Positions 47,837 through 60,321 of a stretch of DNA of 64,000 nucleotides are shown here, piece by piece. The stretch spans positions 1 through 64,000 of the forward strand of contig CP075495.1 in NCBI GenBank assembly GCA_021613535.1, written 5' to 3'. Origin of the DNA: Adineta vaga (taxonomy: Eukaryota > Rotifera). The position numbers were made by a program, and so were the translations under genes. The notes under the pieces are model-generated. The model did no database searches. It was not told where the DNA came from and saw nothing but the letters and a program-made list of their open reading frames with translations. Positions within the stretch are counted from its first letter, which is position 1. Each line of letters starts with the position of its first letter.

Positions 47837-50115
47837 ATGATACACTCGAAAAGTTTTCTTTTTGTTTTGCTCATTTTGTTTGGTATTGATCGGACTCTCG
47901 CTATAAAAAGTAATTTTCTTGCAATCGTCAAAAATAGTACCCTTGTACATCACAAACAAACCAATACAATATGGGAGCATTTAGGATCATATGCTCAAAT
48001 GGAAGACACAGTCAATTTTGTTTTAGAAATTCCGGTATTTCAATTTATGTGTGATGTTTTTCCGGTTTCAATGGCTTTTGGTATGCAGGCCTGCACAATA
48101 TCGAAATCGTGTTTTAGAAAATGGTAGTGCACGTTGATCGAATGAACTGTTTGACGCTCAGATAGGACAACGACAGAAACGTCAAATAGAAGAAATTGCT
48201 TTAGGCGGTGCATTGATGTATGGTGGATACAAGATTATCGGTGATCTTTTTGGAGGAAAAAATGATGAAATCATACGTCGGTTGGATGAAAGTGAAAACT
48301 TTCAAATGCATCAGAAAAAGTTAGATGATGCCCTGGTTACATCAATTTTATCGTTGGAGGATGACAATTTAGGTTTGTTGAAGAATTTCAAAAATTTGTT
48401 TGATAGTGTGAATGAAACACGTTGTTTGATTTTTAATCTTTTGAAGATGTCGTTGAGAGAGCAAAGAGCTTTCACAGGTTGGGCAAAGTTTTCTTTGGAG
48501 AGTGAAATCCGGCGACATTATGAACAAGTAATAGCTGCATTCACAAGAGTTGCAAATCATGATTTGAATCTAGAGATGTTTTCTCCAGAACAAAGAACAT
48601 TCATCCATGAATTTTTGTGAAATCGAATTCAAAAGAATTTACCGTTGAATTTTTCGGTTTCGTTGGCTCAGTTTGTACCTAATCTTTTAGTTCAACAACT
48701 AATCTCATTTTCTCAAGTGAATGAAAGTCAAATTGTTTACGAATTGAAGGAAGATGATTTCAATTTTATTGTTGATACTGATTCGCATGATGTTGTTGCT
48801 CAGAATGAAACAATTGATCTTGATTCAATACTTCCAAAAACTGTTGGGTATGTTCGGATTGAAAATTGTTTTGGTATTCTAACAATTTCTTCGAAGAAAA
48901 CGATGGACTTGTTTAAAATCACACCTCTTCCAATGTTTGTTGCTGGAAAAAAAGCCGTGTATACGGCAAATCTCCCTCAATATTTGCCATTGAGTGAAGA
49001 TGGTAGTTCATCGGAGTGGTCGGATAATAAAGATCGAAAGTGTACTGTTGATGAAAAGTCGAAGTATATGTTCTGTTGTGTTCCAATGCCCATATTCAAT
49101 TCAATTCAACACGCTTGTTTACGGTCAATCATATTCAACACATCAACGAGCGATTGCTTGAGAGAAACCGTTGATTTGTTATCACCACATGTTGTCAAAT
49201 TAGCACTCAATATACACGCAATTAGCGTCGATATGTCGTTGCAATGTTTTGAAAAAGATGACAAGGAGAACAAAAATACATTCAGCAACATAACGAAATC
49301 TGCTATCATTAAAACGCGCTGTAATAGTTTCATATCTTGTGGTACACTTGATTTTTGATCGTTGGGTGGCGTTTGTGAAAACGTTGAAAGGTATGTATTT
49401 AGTTTCAACAATAGCTATGAAACTTTATTCAAACTTGACAAATCAGTGAATCCGGTCGATGTTGAAATCAATAGTTTAAAAGAAATGATGGATATTTCGT
49501 CTTTAATCGATTCAGCTCTCGAACATAAAAAATATGTAGAAAATGCTCACCTTGAATTTCAATCCAACATTAATCGTACAATAAGGACAAAAGCCTGGCC
49601 AAAAGTTATGATAGGAATTTTGATTGTCATGTTGATTGTAGTTGTTTGTGTTGTTTTTTTTTGCATCTAAGATTTGTTTGAAAAAGGTTGCTTGTATCAC
49701 TAACGGTAGAAAATTATTTGGTCAATTAGTCGGTATATATTCAAAAAATAGAAAAAGTGATGTTAATAATACTTCACTCGAGATGAAAGTTGATGTTTTA
49801 CCATTTGTAACAAATAGCACGTTTTATGACAATGTAAATTCTAACGGAAAAACTACCGACCAGTTCCAGCTTCTCTTAAACAAAATTATTTGTAATGATT
49901 TCGTTGACTACTCATTACAATTGAATTGTTCACCAAAAGAGATATTATCTTTTAATTCATCAAATATTTTATCAACGGATGGTTCGAATAGAAAACCCAA
50001 CCCAGCACCAAGAAAAATTTATGATTATATGCGAGAGTCTTTAGATCTATCGTCTGACCATTCGAGCATTACATCTGGAAATTTTTTTGAAGAAGATCAT
50101 ATAAACGTAGAATAA
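47837..50115 (+). pseudogene. Second env-like glycoprotein gene, decayed
   Basis: The ATG at 47837 starts a signal peptide (SFLFVLLILFGIDRTLA). Further on a furin-type RQKR site (codons 48171-48182) is followed by a Gly/Ala-rich hydrophobic segment like a fusion peptide, a long helical region, a Cys-rich middle, and a membrane span near 49600-49670. A tail with another frame extends to 50115. Breaks seen: a frame change between about 48000 and 48160 with TAG at 48125-48127, in-frame TGA at 48618-48620, in-frame TGA at 49356-49358, and a frame change at a nine-T run (49654-49662). This is an old retroviral-type or retroelement env remnant without adjacent gag-pol or LTRs. It is only distantly similar in layout to the gene at 38036. 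Confidence 0.7.
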
Positions 50116-50954
50116 TACTACATCTTTTCATTTGAGATTTACAAAAATCAATCGCCTTTCGTTCAATTTTTATCATATATTCTGTTTTAGATTAGTTAAA
50201 TGTAGAATCAAGCATGATTTGTTATGTAGTCGTTTTTACTGTTGAACTAACACTGTTTTATTTCTTGTCTTTGTATCCATATCCTTAATCTATGATGATG
50301 AATTATTATGGTGATATCTTGATCAACAACTCTTATTCTTACGTTTATTTGACGATGTAAATTCATTTTATGACCATTTTACAAATGGTAATTCATGAAA
50401 TAATTTATAATGATGAATATGTACGTTTCAAAGAAGTCAATGATAAGATGAAGATTCATCCATGAAAAACACAAACAAAACATATAATGACTTATTCTGA
50501 TATTCCAGTATGTATCATCTTTCGATCTGTACACAATCAATAAAAATAAGAATTTTATAATGTATTAATTATATAATCATCACTTTTACAATATTAATGG
50601 AACATTTATCTCATCACAGTTGGTTTTTTTTAAATTACAACTGTCATCACTCATCCATTATATTACTATCTAGTTATTTCATATTCTCATATTACTTTTG
50701 TCTTTTTTTATTATCGTAGTTTTTCAAACGAAATTTTTCGTTTTTATTGTTGTAGTTTATTAAATTAGTTTTTCGTTTTTTATACGTCGACACCATCATT
50801 TCATTCCAGTTACAATAATAAAATCACGACTACTTAAAGGCAGCTCAATTTCTTAAAAAGTTGTATTTTGTTTTAATCAATTTTTTCACTTATAAACTCA
50901 AGATATATCATCAGTCAACGAAATCTTGGGTAAACAGACTAAGAAAATTATTTT
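50116..50954. other. Gene-free AT-rich spacer
   Basis: No gene or repeat recognised. Confidence 0.4.
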
Positions 50955-50981
50955 CTATGACATATTTTCATAATAACTTAC

Positions 50982-51191
50982 ATTCAGTAAAATTGTAGAC
51001 AAAACAAGAAATAATGAAAAGAAAGAGGCTGTGTTTATGAGATTAGCACGATTTTTTCTTTGATTCCAGTCATCAAAATAATTTTGGTTTTTCTTTTGTA
51101 AATATTTTTCTATTAATAAATCAATAGGTAATGTTGTTGTTAATACACCATCAGATGAAATTGTTGTTCGATGACGAACATGAATTTTCAT
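50982..51191 (-). CDS. First exon of a small hypothetical membrane protein
   Basis: The minus-strand ATG at 51189-51191 opens a frame MKIHVRHRTTISSDGVL, then an Asn/Lys/Arg-rich segment, then a hydrophobic helix (SFFSLFLVLSTILLN) reading into a strong donor (GTAAGT) at 50981. Downstream exons were not identified. Possibly a single-pass membrane protein; no family recognised. Confidence 0.4.
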
Positions 51192-51204
51192 TACGCCTTG
51201 ACTC

Positions 51205-51426
51205 TTGCCGACGATTGATAGTCGATATACAACACTCGGTGTTGATGCTTTTTACGAAAATCAAAATTTATTTTATGAAAAAAGATGTAAAAAGCTTATA
51301 ATTGATGTGCCATATACCTGTCCCATTTTCTCCAAAGGAATCGGCTATTGTAATAATGCAAAGAAATATAACGATAGAACTTTGCCACTTCATTTTATGA
51401 ATAAAACGCTACAATTGAACTCATAA
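51205..51426 (+). CDS. Hypothetical short ORF, 73 codons
   Basis: ATG at 51205. The sequence includes ENQNLFYEKRCKKLIIDVPY and CPIFSKGIGYC with spaced cysteines. It starts 13 bp from the divergent minus-strand exon. Coding status is uncertain; no family recognised. Confidence 0.2.
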   Translation: MPTIDSRYTTLGVDAFYENQNLFYEKRCKKLIIDVPYTCPIFSKGIGYCNNAKKYNDRTLPLHFMNKTLQLNS

Positions 51427-51649
51427 CACATATACAAATGACGTGTATCCATCTCTAATGACCGTTGTCAAGGAAATGATTTTCCATTCTAACAAAAAAT
51501 TCGTTCTATTCCTTTGTTATCAATACATCATCATTCTTTTGCTCTTTTCGTTCATAAATAAGCAGCTGCTGCTGGTTATAAATTGCAATGAAAAACAAAT
51601 CTTTGCTTTGAGAAAACTTATATCTCCGAAGTTAGGTAAGATAGTTTAA

Positions 51650-53096
51650 TTAATCATATGGTCACTCTGCTTGAAAAAAATTACGAAAAAAATGTTTATT
51701 TTCAAAAAAGTAAATTCAACGAAAATTATTGTCTTCGTGCAATAAAGAATAAAGATATGTATATTTAAGATAATACAGGTGATTAAATAAGGAAATTCAT
51801 ATTTATAAACAACAATAAAGCAGGGCTTTTTTTGTTGATGAACCGCCTATTTAATCGTCTTCAAATAGCTCGCAAAGAATAGAAAAGTATATAGAAATGA
51901 AAACAAGATTTCTTTCATATCTTTTCTATCTTACTTTCATTCTTAGTTTTTATGCGTCATATTAGAATCTCATTGATCATGAAAAAGAAATGTGTCCAAG
52001 GTTTTCCGGTGTTATATTGAATTTTGATCTATCAATCAGAAACATTTTTTATTGTTTTGCTTAGCTTTATATTCTAAAATAAAAATTATCTTCATCTCTG
52101 TTTCATAAACAATAAAGATCTTTTTTTTTATCTTAGTTATTTAGAAGAAAAGATTAAAGTCATATTTATTTTACTATGTATGATAAGATAAAACAAAAAT
52201 AAAGTAACTTCTCCATGCTAGACAATGCATAAGAGCCCATTGCTTAATGTTGTCATAAAAATAAGAACTGATTCTATTTTGCTTTGCCAAAAAACTTTTA
52301 TAAAAGATATTTATGATATTTTTCTAATGAGAATCTTTTGTCAACGCTACGTTTATCGTTAATATTTGATTATTCATTGTTAGAAATTTCATCCATAGTT
52401 TTGATTATTTATTTTACACTTAAAGTTTTACATGGCAAAGGGATCGATATTATTCTCTTAATCGATAGCAATGAATACCTTTCGCTTTCATAATTCACTG
52501 ATTTATATCCGTATCGAGCTACCACTCAGTAAGGAAAATCAATAATATTGCATTTAAAGTGTATCGGCATCATACAATAGATAACAAACAACGGAACAAA
52601 AAAGATACTTATGATAATCCGAGATGTTGCCTTGTTATTATTATTATTCGATAAAATTACGAGTAAATACTACAATTTTTTATTTATATAACTCAGATAT
52701 CGAAAATCGTTATTATTATGAACCAACAATAACGGAACTTAAAATGATTGTCTTTTCTAATATATCAAGGAAAAAATCACGACACTTGTTTGTTATTTTG
52801 AGAAAGAATAATGATACTAATGTATTATGCTTAATTCTTATTATTTATTTTAGAATAGCAAATTATGACAGAAATTCGTGTCGTTATTTTCACGCTAATG
52901 ATAAAATAACAATTATTTTAATAAATAATATTATAATACTTATCTGAATTCATTTAAATATAGATAAAATTCATCAAACACAATTTACTTTCGTATTGTT
53001 CATTTAGCAGATGTAATATTCCATTTTTGCCTCGATACACAAAAAATTGCTTAATCAGAACTTGATTTATATCGCAGAAAAAAACGCAATTAAAAG
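51650..53096. other. Gene-free AT-rich region
   Basis: Only low-complexity Ile/Asn/Tyr-rich frames, such as 52624-52947, are present; these are what such AT-rich DNA gives by chance. Confidence 0.45.
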
Positions 53097-53729
53097 TAGA
53101 GATGTTACTTTATCTTTACTTTATGAATAAAAGTAAAGATCGACTTTATTTTAATTTTATAAAGAATAAAGATAAAGAAATAAAGAAAATCTTTATTCTT
53201 TATAAAATAATGGTAAAGATAATCTTTATCTGTACAAAATAAAGTTAACGAGAACCATTATCTTTATTTTATAAAGAAAAAAGATAATATTTGTTTTAAA
53301 AATAAAAATAAAGGAATAAAAAATAAAGGGTGAGTGTGCTTTATTATTTATTATAAAGTAAAACAAAAAGGAAAAAAATCCTTTATTTCTCAGAAATCTC
53401 AAATTAAATCTTTTTAGATAGTATAAGAAAAAAAAACTAAGAAGCCAGATAAGAAAACAATTTTCATAATAAGATTTTTTCGGTAAATGTTTTATGACTC
53501 ACGGTCTTTCGCTAGTATTATCTTATATAGAAATATCACTAATGATAAGAAAGAGCTATGGTCAATATTTCGTATTGTTATATAAGTTATTTATCTATTT
53601 ATGGAGTAGTAAAAAAAAGATTTCTTTATTCTTTATTTTAACTTTACTTTGTAAAGAATCAAGATGAAGAAATAAAAATTATCCTTATTATTTATTACAA
53701 AGTAAAAATAAAATAAAGTAACATCTCTA
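53097..53729. mobile_element. AT-rich foldback element, 633 bp
   Basis: The ends TAGAGATGTTACTTTA and its reverse complement face each other. The interior is composed of AAAGATAAAG/CTTTATCTTT-type words that pair extensively with each other. No coding capacity and no clear target duplication, so the superfamily is not assigned. Confidence 0.7.
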
Positions 53730-53803
53730 ATAATTATCAATATGTTCCGATAAATTTGTGTATATTTTACATTGAAATGAAATAAAACTAACGAGTACAT
53801 ATG

Positions 53804-55017
53804 CAGGGCTGCCAAACCTCCTGATTTGATCAGGAGTCTCCTGGTTTTTTACCTTTTCTCCTGATTGAAAATCTCCTAAAATCAGGAGCTGATTTTCATC
53901 ATTTTCTCCTGATTTTTGCATTTCCTTATGTTAGTCGAGATTTACAGACACCTTCTCGTTTATACCAATTTGGTGGAGAAAACGAGAAAATTATCAGAAT
54001 TCAATAGATTTTTATCAATTATTTCTGTGTCTAATGCTTTTTCTAAATCAGTTTTTAGATGCATGATGTTTTTTTTTTGACAACAATCAGAAACAAGATG
54101 ACACATGATTTTGCTCAAGTAGAATTCCAAACTATATGAACACCCATTTGACATCTATAGTTTTATGTTTGCGTTTACTAAATCGAATATACTGAGAGAA
54201 ATTCGATCATCAGAGAAATATAGTCTCATTGAAAAAAGACACCAATTTAATAGTAATTACTTAATTACATACTTTCTGCTTTATGTTTTGTTCTATATTA
54301 ATCGAGCAGTTAATATTCATTTTCCAATAATTATTCATAGAATAAATACAGAAATAAATTTTGTGAAATGAGCATTTCTTTCAGTTTCCTTTAGTTATAT
54401 GGACTTCTTGTATAGTTACTTCGTAATGGAAGAGTGACACGTCTATAAAGGTATAGGCATACGATAAGACGAAAGTTAAATATTATTCTGATTCTTAAAG
54501 AAAAGAATTTTTGCAAGAATAAATTATTTACTTGTTTAGTGATCGCATTTCACTAATTGATCGGATGATAAATAAAAACAAAAGAAACCATTTAACCTAA
54601 TACTTGACTAAAGGGTAACAGAAGATAGGAAATCTGAATTTGACAATAGTTTCAAAAGAACAGGTCCTATTGTTTTGGATAAAAAAACATCTTTCCTTCT
54701 ACGCAAAAATAATGATTTTTGATAAGGAATCACTGACGAATAGTTGGAGTCGTCGAGTTCGAATATAAGGTCAATTTTTTGCAAACTAGATGAATAAAAA
54801 GTTCAATAACAGTGAAGTATATAGATTCTACCAGCAACACTTGATCAAGTTTCTAGACGAGCGTAACTTGTACAGTAAAAATAATATAAACGTTCTTGAA
54901 TCTTTCAAGAAAACCTCCTGATTTTTCCCTGATTTCTAAGAAAACTTCTCCAGATAAACTCCTGATTTTTTTTCAAAAATCCCTGATTTCTAAAATTCAC
55001 ATTTCGCAAGCCTGGAC
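53804..55017. repeat. Pair of CCTGATTT-rich repeat clusters, possible element ends
   Basis: Two clusters (about 53815-53925 and 54905-54995) are dense in TCCTGATTTT and its complement. The outer ends CAGGGCTGCCAAA and (inverted) CAGGCTTGCGAAA are similar. This suggests a diverged transposon with subterminal repeats, but no target duplication was found and no gene lies inside. Confidence 0.4.
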
Positions 55018-55119
55018 ACCACTAACCGCAAGCAACTTACAAACAGGACCGACTTACCCTTGCATCTCGCAATTATTCTACGAAAGATATTCGATCCCAC
55101 AAACTAAATCACCCTGAAT

Positions 55120-55206
55120 CCAACCGCACCCTCCACACACCCTCCAATCATGAATAATTTGACACACCCACACCCTCACGAAGACCCCGCCTCACCCTCA
55201 CCCACA
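55120..55206 (+). repeat. C-rich CACCCTC/CACCCACA repeat tract
   Basis: Imperfect units of CACCCTC, CACACCC and CACCCACA, in strong contrast with the surrounding AT-rich DNA. It directly precedes the minisatellite. Confidence 0.6.
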
Positions 55207-55541
55207 CCCTCATCATTGAATAATTGAATAATTGAATAATTGAAAAGTTCAACTATTCAACTATAATACTTGAATAATTGAATACTTGAAAAGTTCAACT
55301 ATTCAACTATAATACTTGAATAATTGAATACTTGAAAAGTTCAACTATTCAACTATAATACTTGAATAATTGAATAATTGAAAAGTTCAACTATTCAACT
55401 ATAATACTTGAATAATTGAATAATTGAAAAGTTCAACTATTCAACTATAATACTTGAATAGTTGAAGTGAATAGTTGAATAGTTGAAGTGAATAGTTGAA
55501 TAGTTGAAGTGAATAGTTGAATAGTTGAATTCAACTTTCGA
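55207..55541 (+). repeat. 46-bp minisatellite followed by 21-bp minisatellite
   Basis: About five copies of a 46-bp unit (TTGAATAATTGAATAnTTGA, then AAAGTTCAACTATTCAACTA, then TAATAC), each almost self-complementary. These are followed by about three copies of GAATAGTTGAATAGTTGAAGT. The coding start of Helitron 2 lies 12 bp after the array. Confidence 0.9.
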
Positions 55542-55552
55542 GTATTACATAT

Positions 55553-56808
55553 ATGGAAACACAAGAACAACTAGAAATTCGTCTTCAAAAAGAAAGAGAA
55601 CGAATTCAAATTAATAGAATGAACGAAACAGAAGAACAGCAGAAAATGCGACTCGAGAAGATGAGTGAAAGAAATCAATCGAGGCGAACAAACGAATCAG
55701 AAAAGCAACGCCAACTTCTACTTGAACAACAAAAGAAACGAAGTCAAGCAAATAGAGCTGAAAAGAAACATGAAACTGTTGGTGGCGGACAAGACTCTGT
55801 CCGCTCATCTTGGCCTGAGCTAATTTCTCGTGATTTAAAAGAAACTCGTTTGCAGCAATTTTTAGAACAGATGTCTATGTCAAAATTAGCTGAAGCTACC
55901 TGTGCAGTTTGTAATATTCGCACTCCAGCAAAAGATTCGAAGTAAATACCAATCTAAAAAATTCCTAATATGAATTTGCTAAAAGTTTCTGAAGATCTGA
56001 AAAATTTAATCAAGAACATAATGGAGAATGCTGTCACTCGCATTGATGATAGTAATACACATACGACATCATTTTTTAAAAGTATGTAGAATTAATTTAG
56101 TTCAAAAAATTTACAGATCTGTTTCCTTTTAGATCAGTCAAATTTTGATTCGTCATCTTTCTGCTGTGAAAATGATATTCTCTTCTACAAAAGTGGCTTA
56201 TTTCAAACCAACAGGGTGAAAATGTGTATCCTCTGTCAAAAATGCCATACTTCTTTTTCAAAAGAAAAAATACCGAAGTTTTCAGCTGCTAATAATATGT
56301 GGCTAGGTGATATACCTAAGGAATTACAAGGACTGACGATTCCAGAAGAAAAATTAATATCTCTCTATCGTCACAATAGCTGTATAATAAAGCTTCAATC
56401 ACCTTTTCACTCAACTACAACTGCTCAAACAGCATTAAAGGGAAATTGTATTACGTTTCTTCAAAATGTACCAAATATCGTCACTAGTTTACCACTTAAA
56501 GTAATCTTTATTGGAGCTCGACCACCTGATCGTCTTCATCTTAGAAAAGTACTAACCGTTCGTAAGAAAAAAATTATTGAAACGTTACAATGGTTGAAAA
56601 AATAAAACATACTTTATCAAGACATCAACATAAATCTGAACAATATTGCTCAATTACCAGAAGATGATGTACCAGAATGCATCATGTCAGCTTTAGAACA
56701 AAAGATAGATGATGAAGACGGTCAATCTGAAAGAACTGGATATGTTCCTGATCCATTAATGAATCCACAAGAACGCACCACTGCAGATGTCATACTTATC
56801 AGTAACAG
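55553..56808 (+). pseudogene. Helitron 2, coiled region and DUF6570-like part
   Basis: The ATG at 55553 opens METQEQLEIRLQKERERIQ and further E-x-x-Q-x-x-R-L repeats (coiled coil), then TCAVCNIRTPA. Later exons carry CILCQKCHTSFSKEKIPKF, LISLYRHNSCIIKLQSPF and NCITFLQNVPNIVTSLPL. Relative to copy 1, about ten codons are missing after TSLPL (copy 1 has DVEDLSDTL before KIVFIGA). An in-frame TAA at 56603-56605 follows LQWLKK; the frame then continues (NILYQDINI, QLPEDDVPEC) to a donor at 56808. So this copy is broken in the DUF6570 region. Confidence 0.72.
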
Positions 56809-56857
56809 GTAAGAGGAATTAACAAATCAATGAATTCATATAGTTTCTCTATTTTAG

Positions 56858-58928
56858 TGGTGTTCTTGATGTTAATGGCTCATCAGTATCATCAGATGAG
56901 ATTACTATTTACTTTTTACAGAAAATAAAAACAAATGATCAAGCAGTTACTGAAAATGTTTACCTAATTCCACATTCATCAAAACCTGTCAATGAATATT
57001 TCAATCCAAAATTTTTAACTGGCTTATATCCAACTTTATTCTGCTATGGACGTGGTGCACCTGAAGATCAATCACGTCCAATTGAAATTAAATTTAAAGA
57101 ACACATACGTTATCGATTATCTTATAATGATCGTCGCTTTGAAACAAATCATAGTTTCATATTTGTAGTCTTCAACTTATTGCAACGACGTGATGCTTGT
57201 TTTCATGCTCAATTAATCGCAACAAAACCATATTTTCAAGCATCAGCTAATGAAATTCAATCAATCAAAAGCAAAGATATTGAAGCGGCTCTTGACAACA
57301 ATACAAAAAGAACATATAGTACAGAAGCAAACAGTGCATTAAATAAACTTTTACAACATATTAAAACTGTTGGTGGTCGAGTTATGGGATCAGCATATTC
57401 TAGAACGGCCTTACGTACTCGTATACATGCACTTATTTTTAATCAAGGTTTACCGAGTATATTTCTTACCATAAATCCAGCCGACATTCATAGTCCTGTA
57501 GCATTATATTTTGCTGGTGTTCAACTCAATCTTGATCAAATTAAAGATGAACAGCTTATGGATACTTATCGAAGAGCCGAAATCATAGCATCTCATCCGG
57601 TTGCTACTGCCAAATTTTTCCACTTATTGATTACCAATATCTTAGATACTATGATAATGGGTGGAGTTCTTGGACCAATAAAGGCTTATTTTGGTACAGT
57701 CGAAAGTCAAGGCCGAGGTTCACTTCACTTACATCTTCTTATTTGGCTTGATCATGATATGAAACCAGCTGATATGAAAGAAAAAATCCAAGATGCTACT
57801 TTTCGTACTAAGCTAATAGCATATTTAGAAGATATCATCAAAGAAGATTTAGATGATTTCAAAGAAAAACAAATCACCGAATCTTCTAACGGTATGAAAT
57901 ATATTTATTTTATTCAAACATTCATCTTTCTTTTTTTATAATAGAACCACCATCAACACAAAACAATATTTATGCTGCCTTACGTACTATTGATTTGACA
58001 GACAGTGCAAAAAATACACATCCGTCGCCTCTCTTTTCAACGCCAACTAAACAGCATTTACTTTCTCAATCGATTCCATCTCGATCACCATCAATTCCAT
58101 ATAGATCTCCAGTATCATCAAGTCCATTGGCACAAGCACCAACACATGGTCGATCTACACTTGGTACGTTACAATAATATTTTATAAAAATAAAATATTT
58201 ATAAGTATTTTCAGATATGAATGTGTCATCTAATCAATCAAAATTTACCACCAGCTTGCTTACCCACTCCAAATCCATCGTCGCCTAATTTTCGATCAAA
58301 ATTTTGTGCACATGTAGCACAAGTTGCTGAATCTAGCAATACCGATAGGCACTGTGATACATGTTTTAAATACTGCAAGGGTGGTAAGAGGATTTGTCGA
58401 TCGATTATGCCACGAAAAAAGGTGCCAGTATCAACAATTGATCCAGAAATTGGTGGTATTTCGATGAAACGATCGGATCCATGGATGAATAATTTCAATG
58501 ACTATATTATCTCAGCTTGTCGATCCAATATGGATATTAAATTTATTTGGACTGGAAATGATACCAAAGCTTTAGTCTATTATATTACCGATTATGTCAC
58601 AAAAATGAGTCTCTCATTTCATGATACATTTTCTCTTGTTCAAAAAAGTATTACATCATTACAAAATCCAAACAACCCAACCGACACGGAAAATGTGATT
58701 GAAAAATCACGTAAACTCGTTTTACGTTGTTATAATGCACTTGCTTCACAACAAGAATTATCTGGTGTGCAAGTTGCTTCTTATCTCATGAATTGGGACG
58801 ACCATTATACAACACATAAGTTTCAAGGTCTTTATTTGATTCAAATCGAACGATTTTTACAAAGTGAATTAAATGAAATGCGTGCTAAACAAAATCTTCA
58901 ATCAACATCGCAGGGTAAGTCTAATTAA
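56858..58928 (+). CDS. Helitron 2, HUH Rep endonuclease part
   Basis: Exons begin after TTTTAG at 56857. Domain features: GVLDVNGSSVSSDE, FNPKFLTGLYPTLFCYG, IFLTINPADIHS, and the HUH-type GRGSLHLHLLIWLDHD. An extra Ser/Pro-rich exon (57944-58164, SQSIPSRSPSIPYRSP) lies before a Cys cluster (CDTCFKYCKGGKRICRSIMP). The active-site tyrosines and Lys are intact: KALVYYITDYVTK. The rest, LVLRCYNALASQQELSGVQV, is conserved with copy 1. No stop seen in the core, so the Rep domain looks complete here. Confidence 0.8.
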
Positions 58929-59389
58929 TTCCTTTTATATGTTTATTATTTCATTGACTCTCATACAGTGACAATCTTTTTTTTTCTATATGTTAGGCGT
59001 GAGAGACGCATAGAGAGAGAAGGAGAAAAAGAAAGAAAGAAAGAAAAAGAGATAGCGATAGGCTCAAATTGAACATAAGGAAAGTTGACCTATAACAATT
59101 GATTAGCCGCACACGCATATGTTAAGACAGAAAGGAAAGAGGAATGATAGGAAGAAGGATAACGTTCAATATACAAACAATCAATCTGTGAAAAATTAAA
59201 GGAAAAAGAAAAGGAAACAAGCAGCTTAATACATCTTTGAAGCGAAGTCATCAATAAGTCATGTTTGATGAGAAGGTGTTAATGTGATCTCAGTACTGTT
59301 TCTATAGATAAATATCGAAAAGCAAGTTGAATTATACGAAGATGATTACTTATAGATATATGAAATGATGAAGCAATTCATTTGTGATA
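58929..59389 (+). other. Long intron of Helitron 2 with purine-rich tract
   Basis: Between two in-frame coding blocks; contains a GAGAGAGAAGGAGAAAAAG-type tract and AAAGAAAGAAAG repeats (about 59000-59055). It is much longer than the usual introns here, suggesting a secondary insertion. Confidence 0.5.
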
Positions 59390-60264
59390 ATTAAAAAATG
59401 TATGTTTTTTTCACATATAGATGTAATTGACGATGAAGATGTGTTTGATGATGAAGCAATTAACGATGAAAACAACGATGAAGAACATTTTCAAGTTCAA
59501 CAGGCGGAAGATAAAAGCAACTTTATTCTTGTTAATACACGCATTGATTATCAATATCGTTCAGACAAACTCAATAACACGTGTTTATATGATTTTGTCA
59601 GTACATTTTATAAGAAAAAAATTAATGAAACAGATTTAAGATATTTATCAAAATCTTCTACAGCACAAGAACGACAAGATAATCAAAGAGGTCGACCATC
59701 TAATGAACGATTTTCTTTGCAAAACGAACATCCTCAAACAACAACACACCTACTCATGAAATATAGTGAAGTTCATGTGCCCGTTCTGTATGGCCCTCAA
59801 ATTCCTCGACAAGATCGTGATGATACTCGAGAACGATACAACCGTGCACTTCTCACACTTTTTGTACCATGGCGTAATGTAGCCGATCTTTGTGACACCA
59901 ATCAAACATGGGAAGATGCATTCGAATCTCGAAAAAATCTTATTTCTGCTCATTCATGGAAGATTATAGAAAATATTCAACTTTTACATGAATGTAAAAA
60001 AGATCGTGATGAACATCTCCTTCAAGTTATTGCCGAAGCACAAGTCGATAATGATTCGATTGAACCTACATTTATACCATCAAATCAAGGTACTCATGGT
60101 GAATACGAAGTAGATGATATCGACGATTTGATTCAACTAATAGGCAGTGTAGATGAATTTACAGCTGCTGCAATTAATGTCACAAAAAAATCAACAGAAA
60201 ATGTCTATATTCGAGAGACTGTTGAAGCTGTCGAAAAGGTTGGACGTTTCAATCGCATGAATCG
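59390..60264 (+). CDS. Helitron 2, linker between Rep and helicase
   Basis: Acidic N-terminus (DDEDVFDDEAINDENNDEEH), then RIDYQYRSDKLNNTCLYDFV, PVLYGPQIPRQDRDDTRERY and SAHSWKIIENIQLLHECKKD. The Trp codon that is TAG in copy 1 is intact. The exon ends at a GTAAGT donor at 60265. Confidence 0.72.
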
Positions 60265-60321
60265 TAAGTGTTAATTGTTTTATGAATTATATCATTCAGA
60301 CAAAAATATAAATTGTTTTAG

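Noticed and set aside
52624-52947. 107-codon frame rich in Ile, Asn and Tyr
   Set aside because: Composition follows local AT content; no motif or splice context.
55120-55206. C-rich tract as possible internal telomeric repeat
   Set aside because: Units are irregular (CACCCTC, CACACCC, CACCCACA) and do not form a regular CCCACA array.
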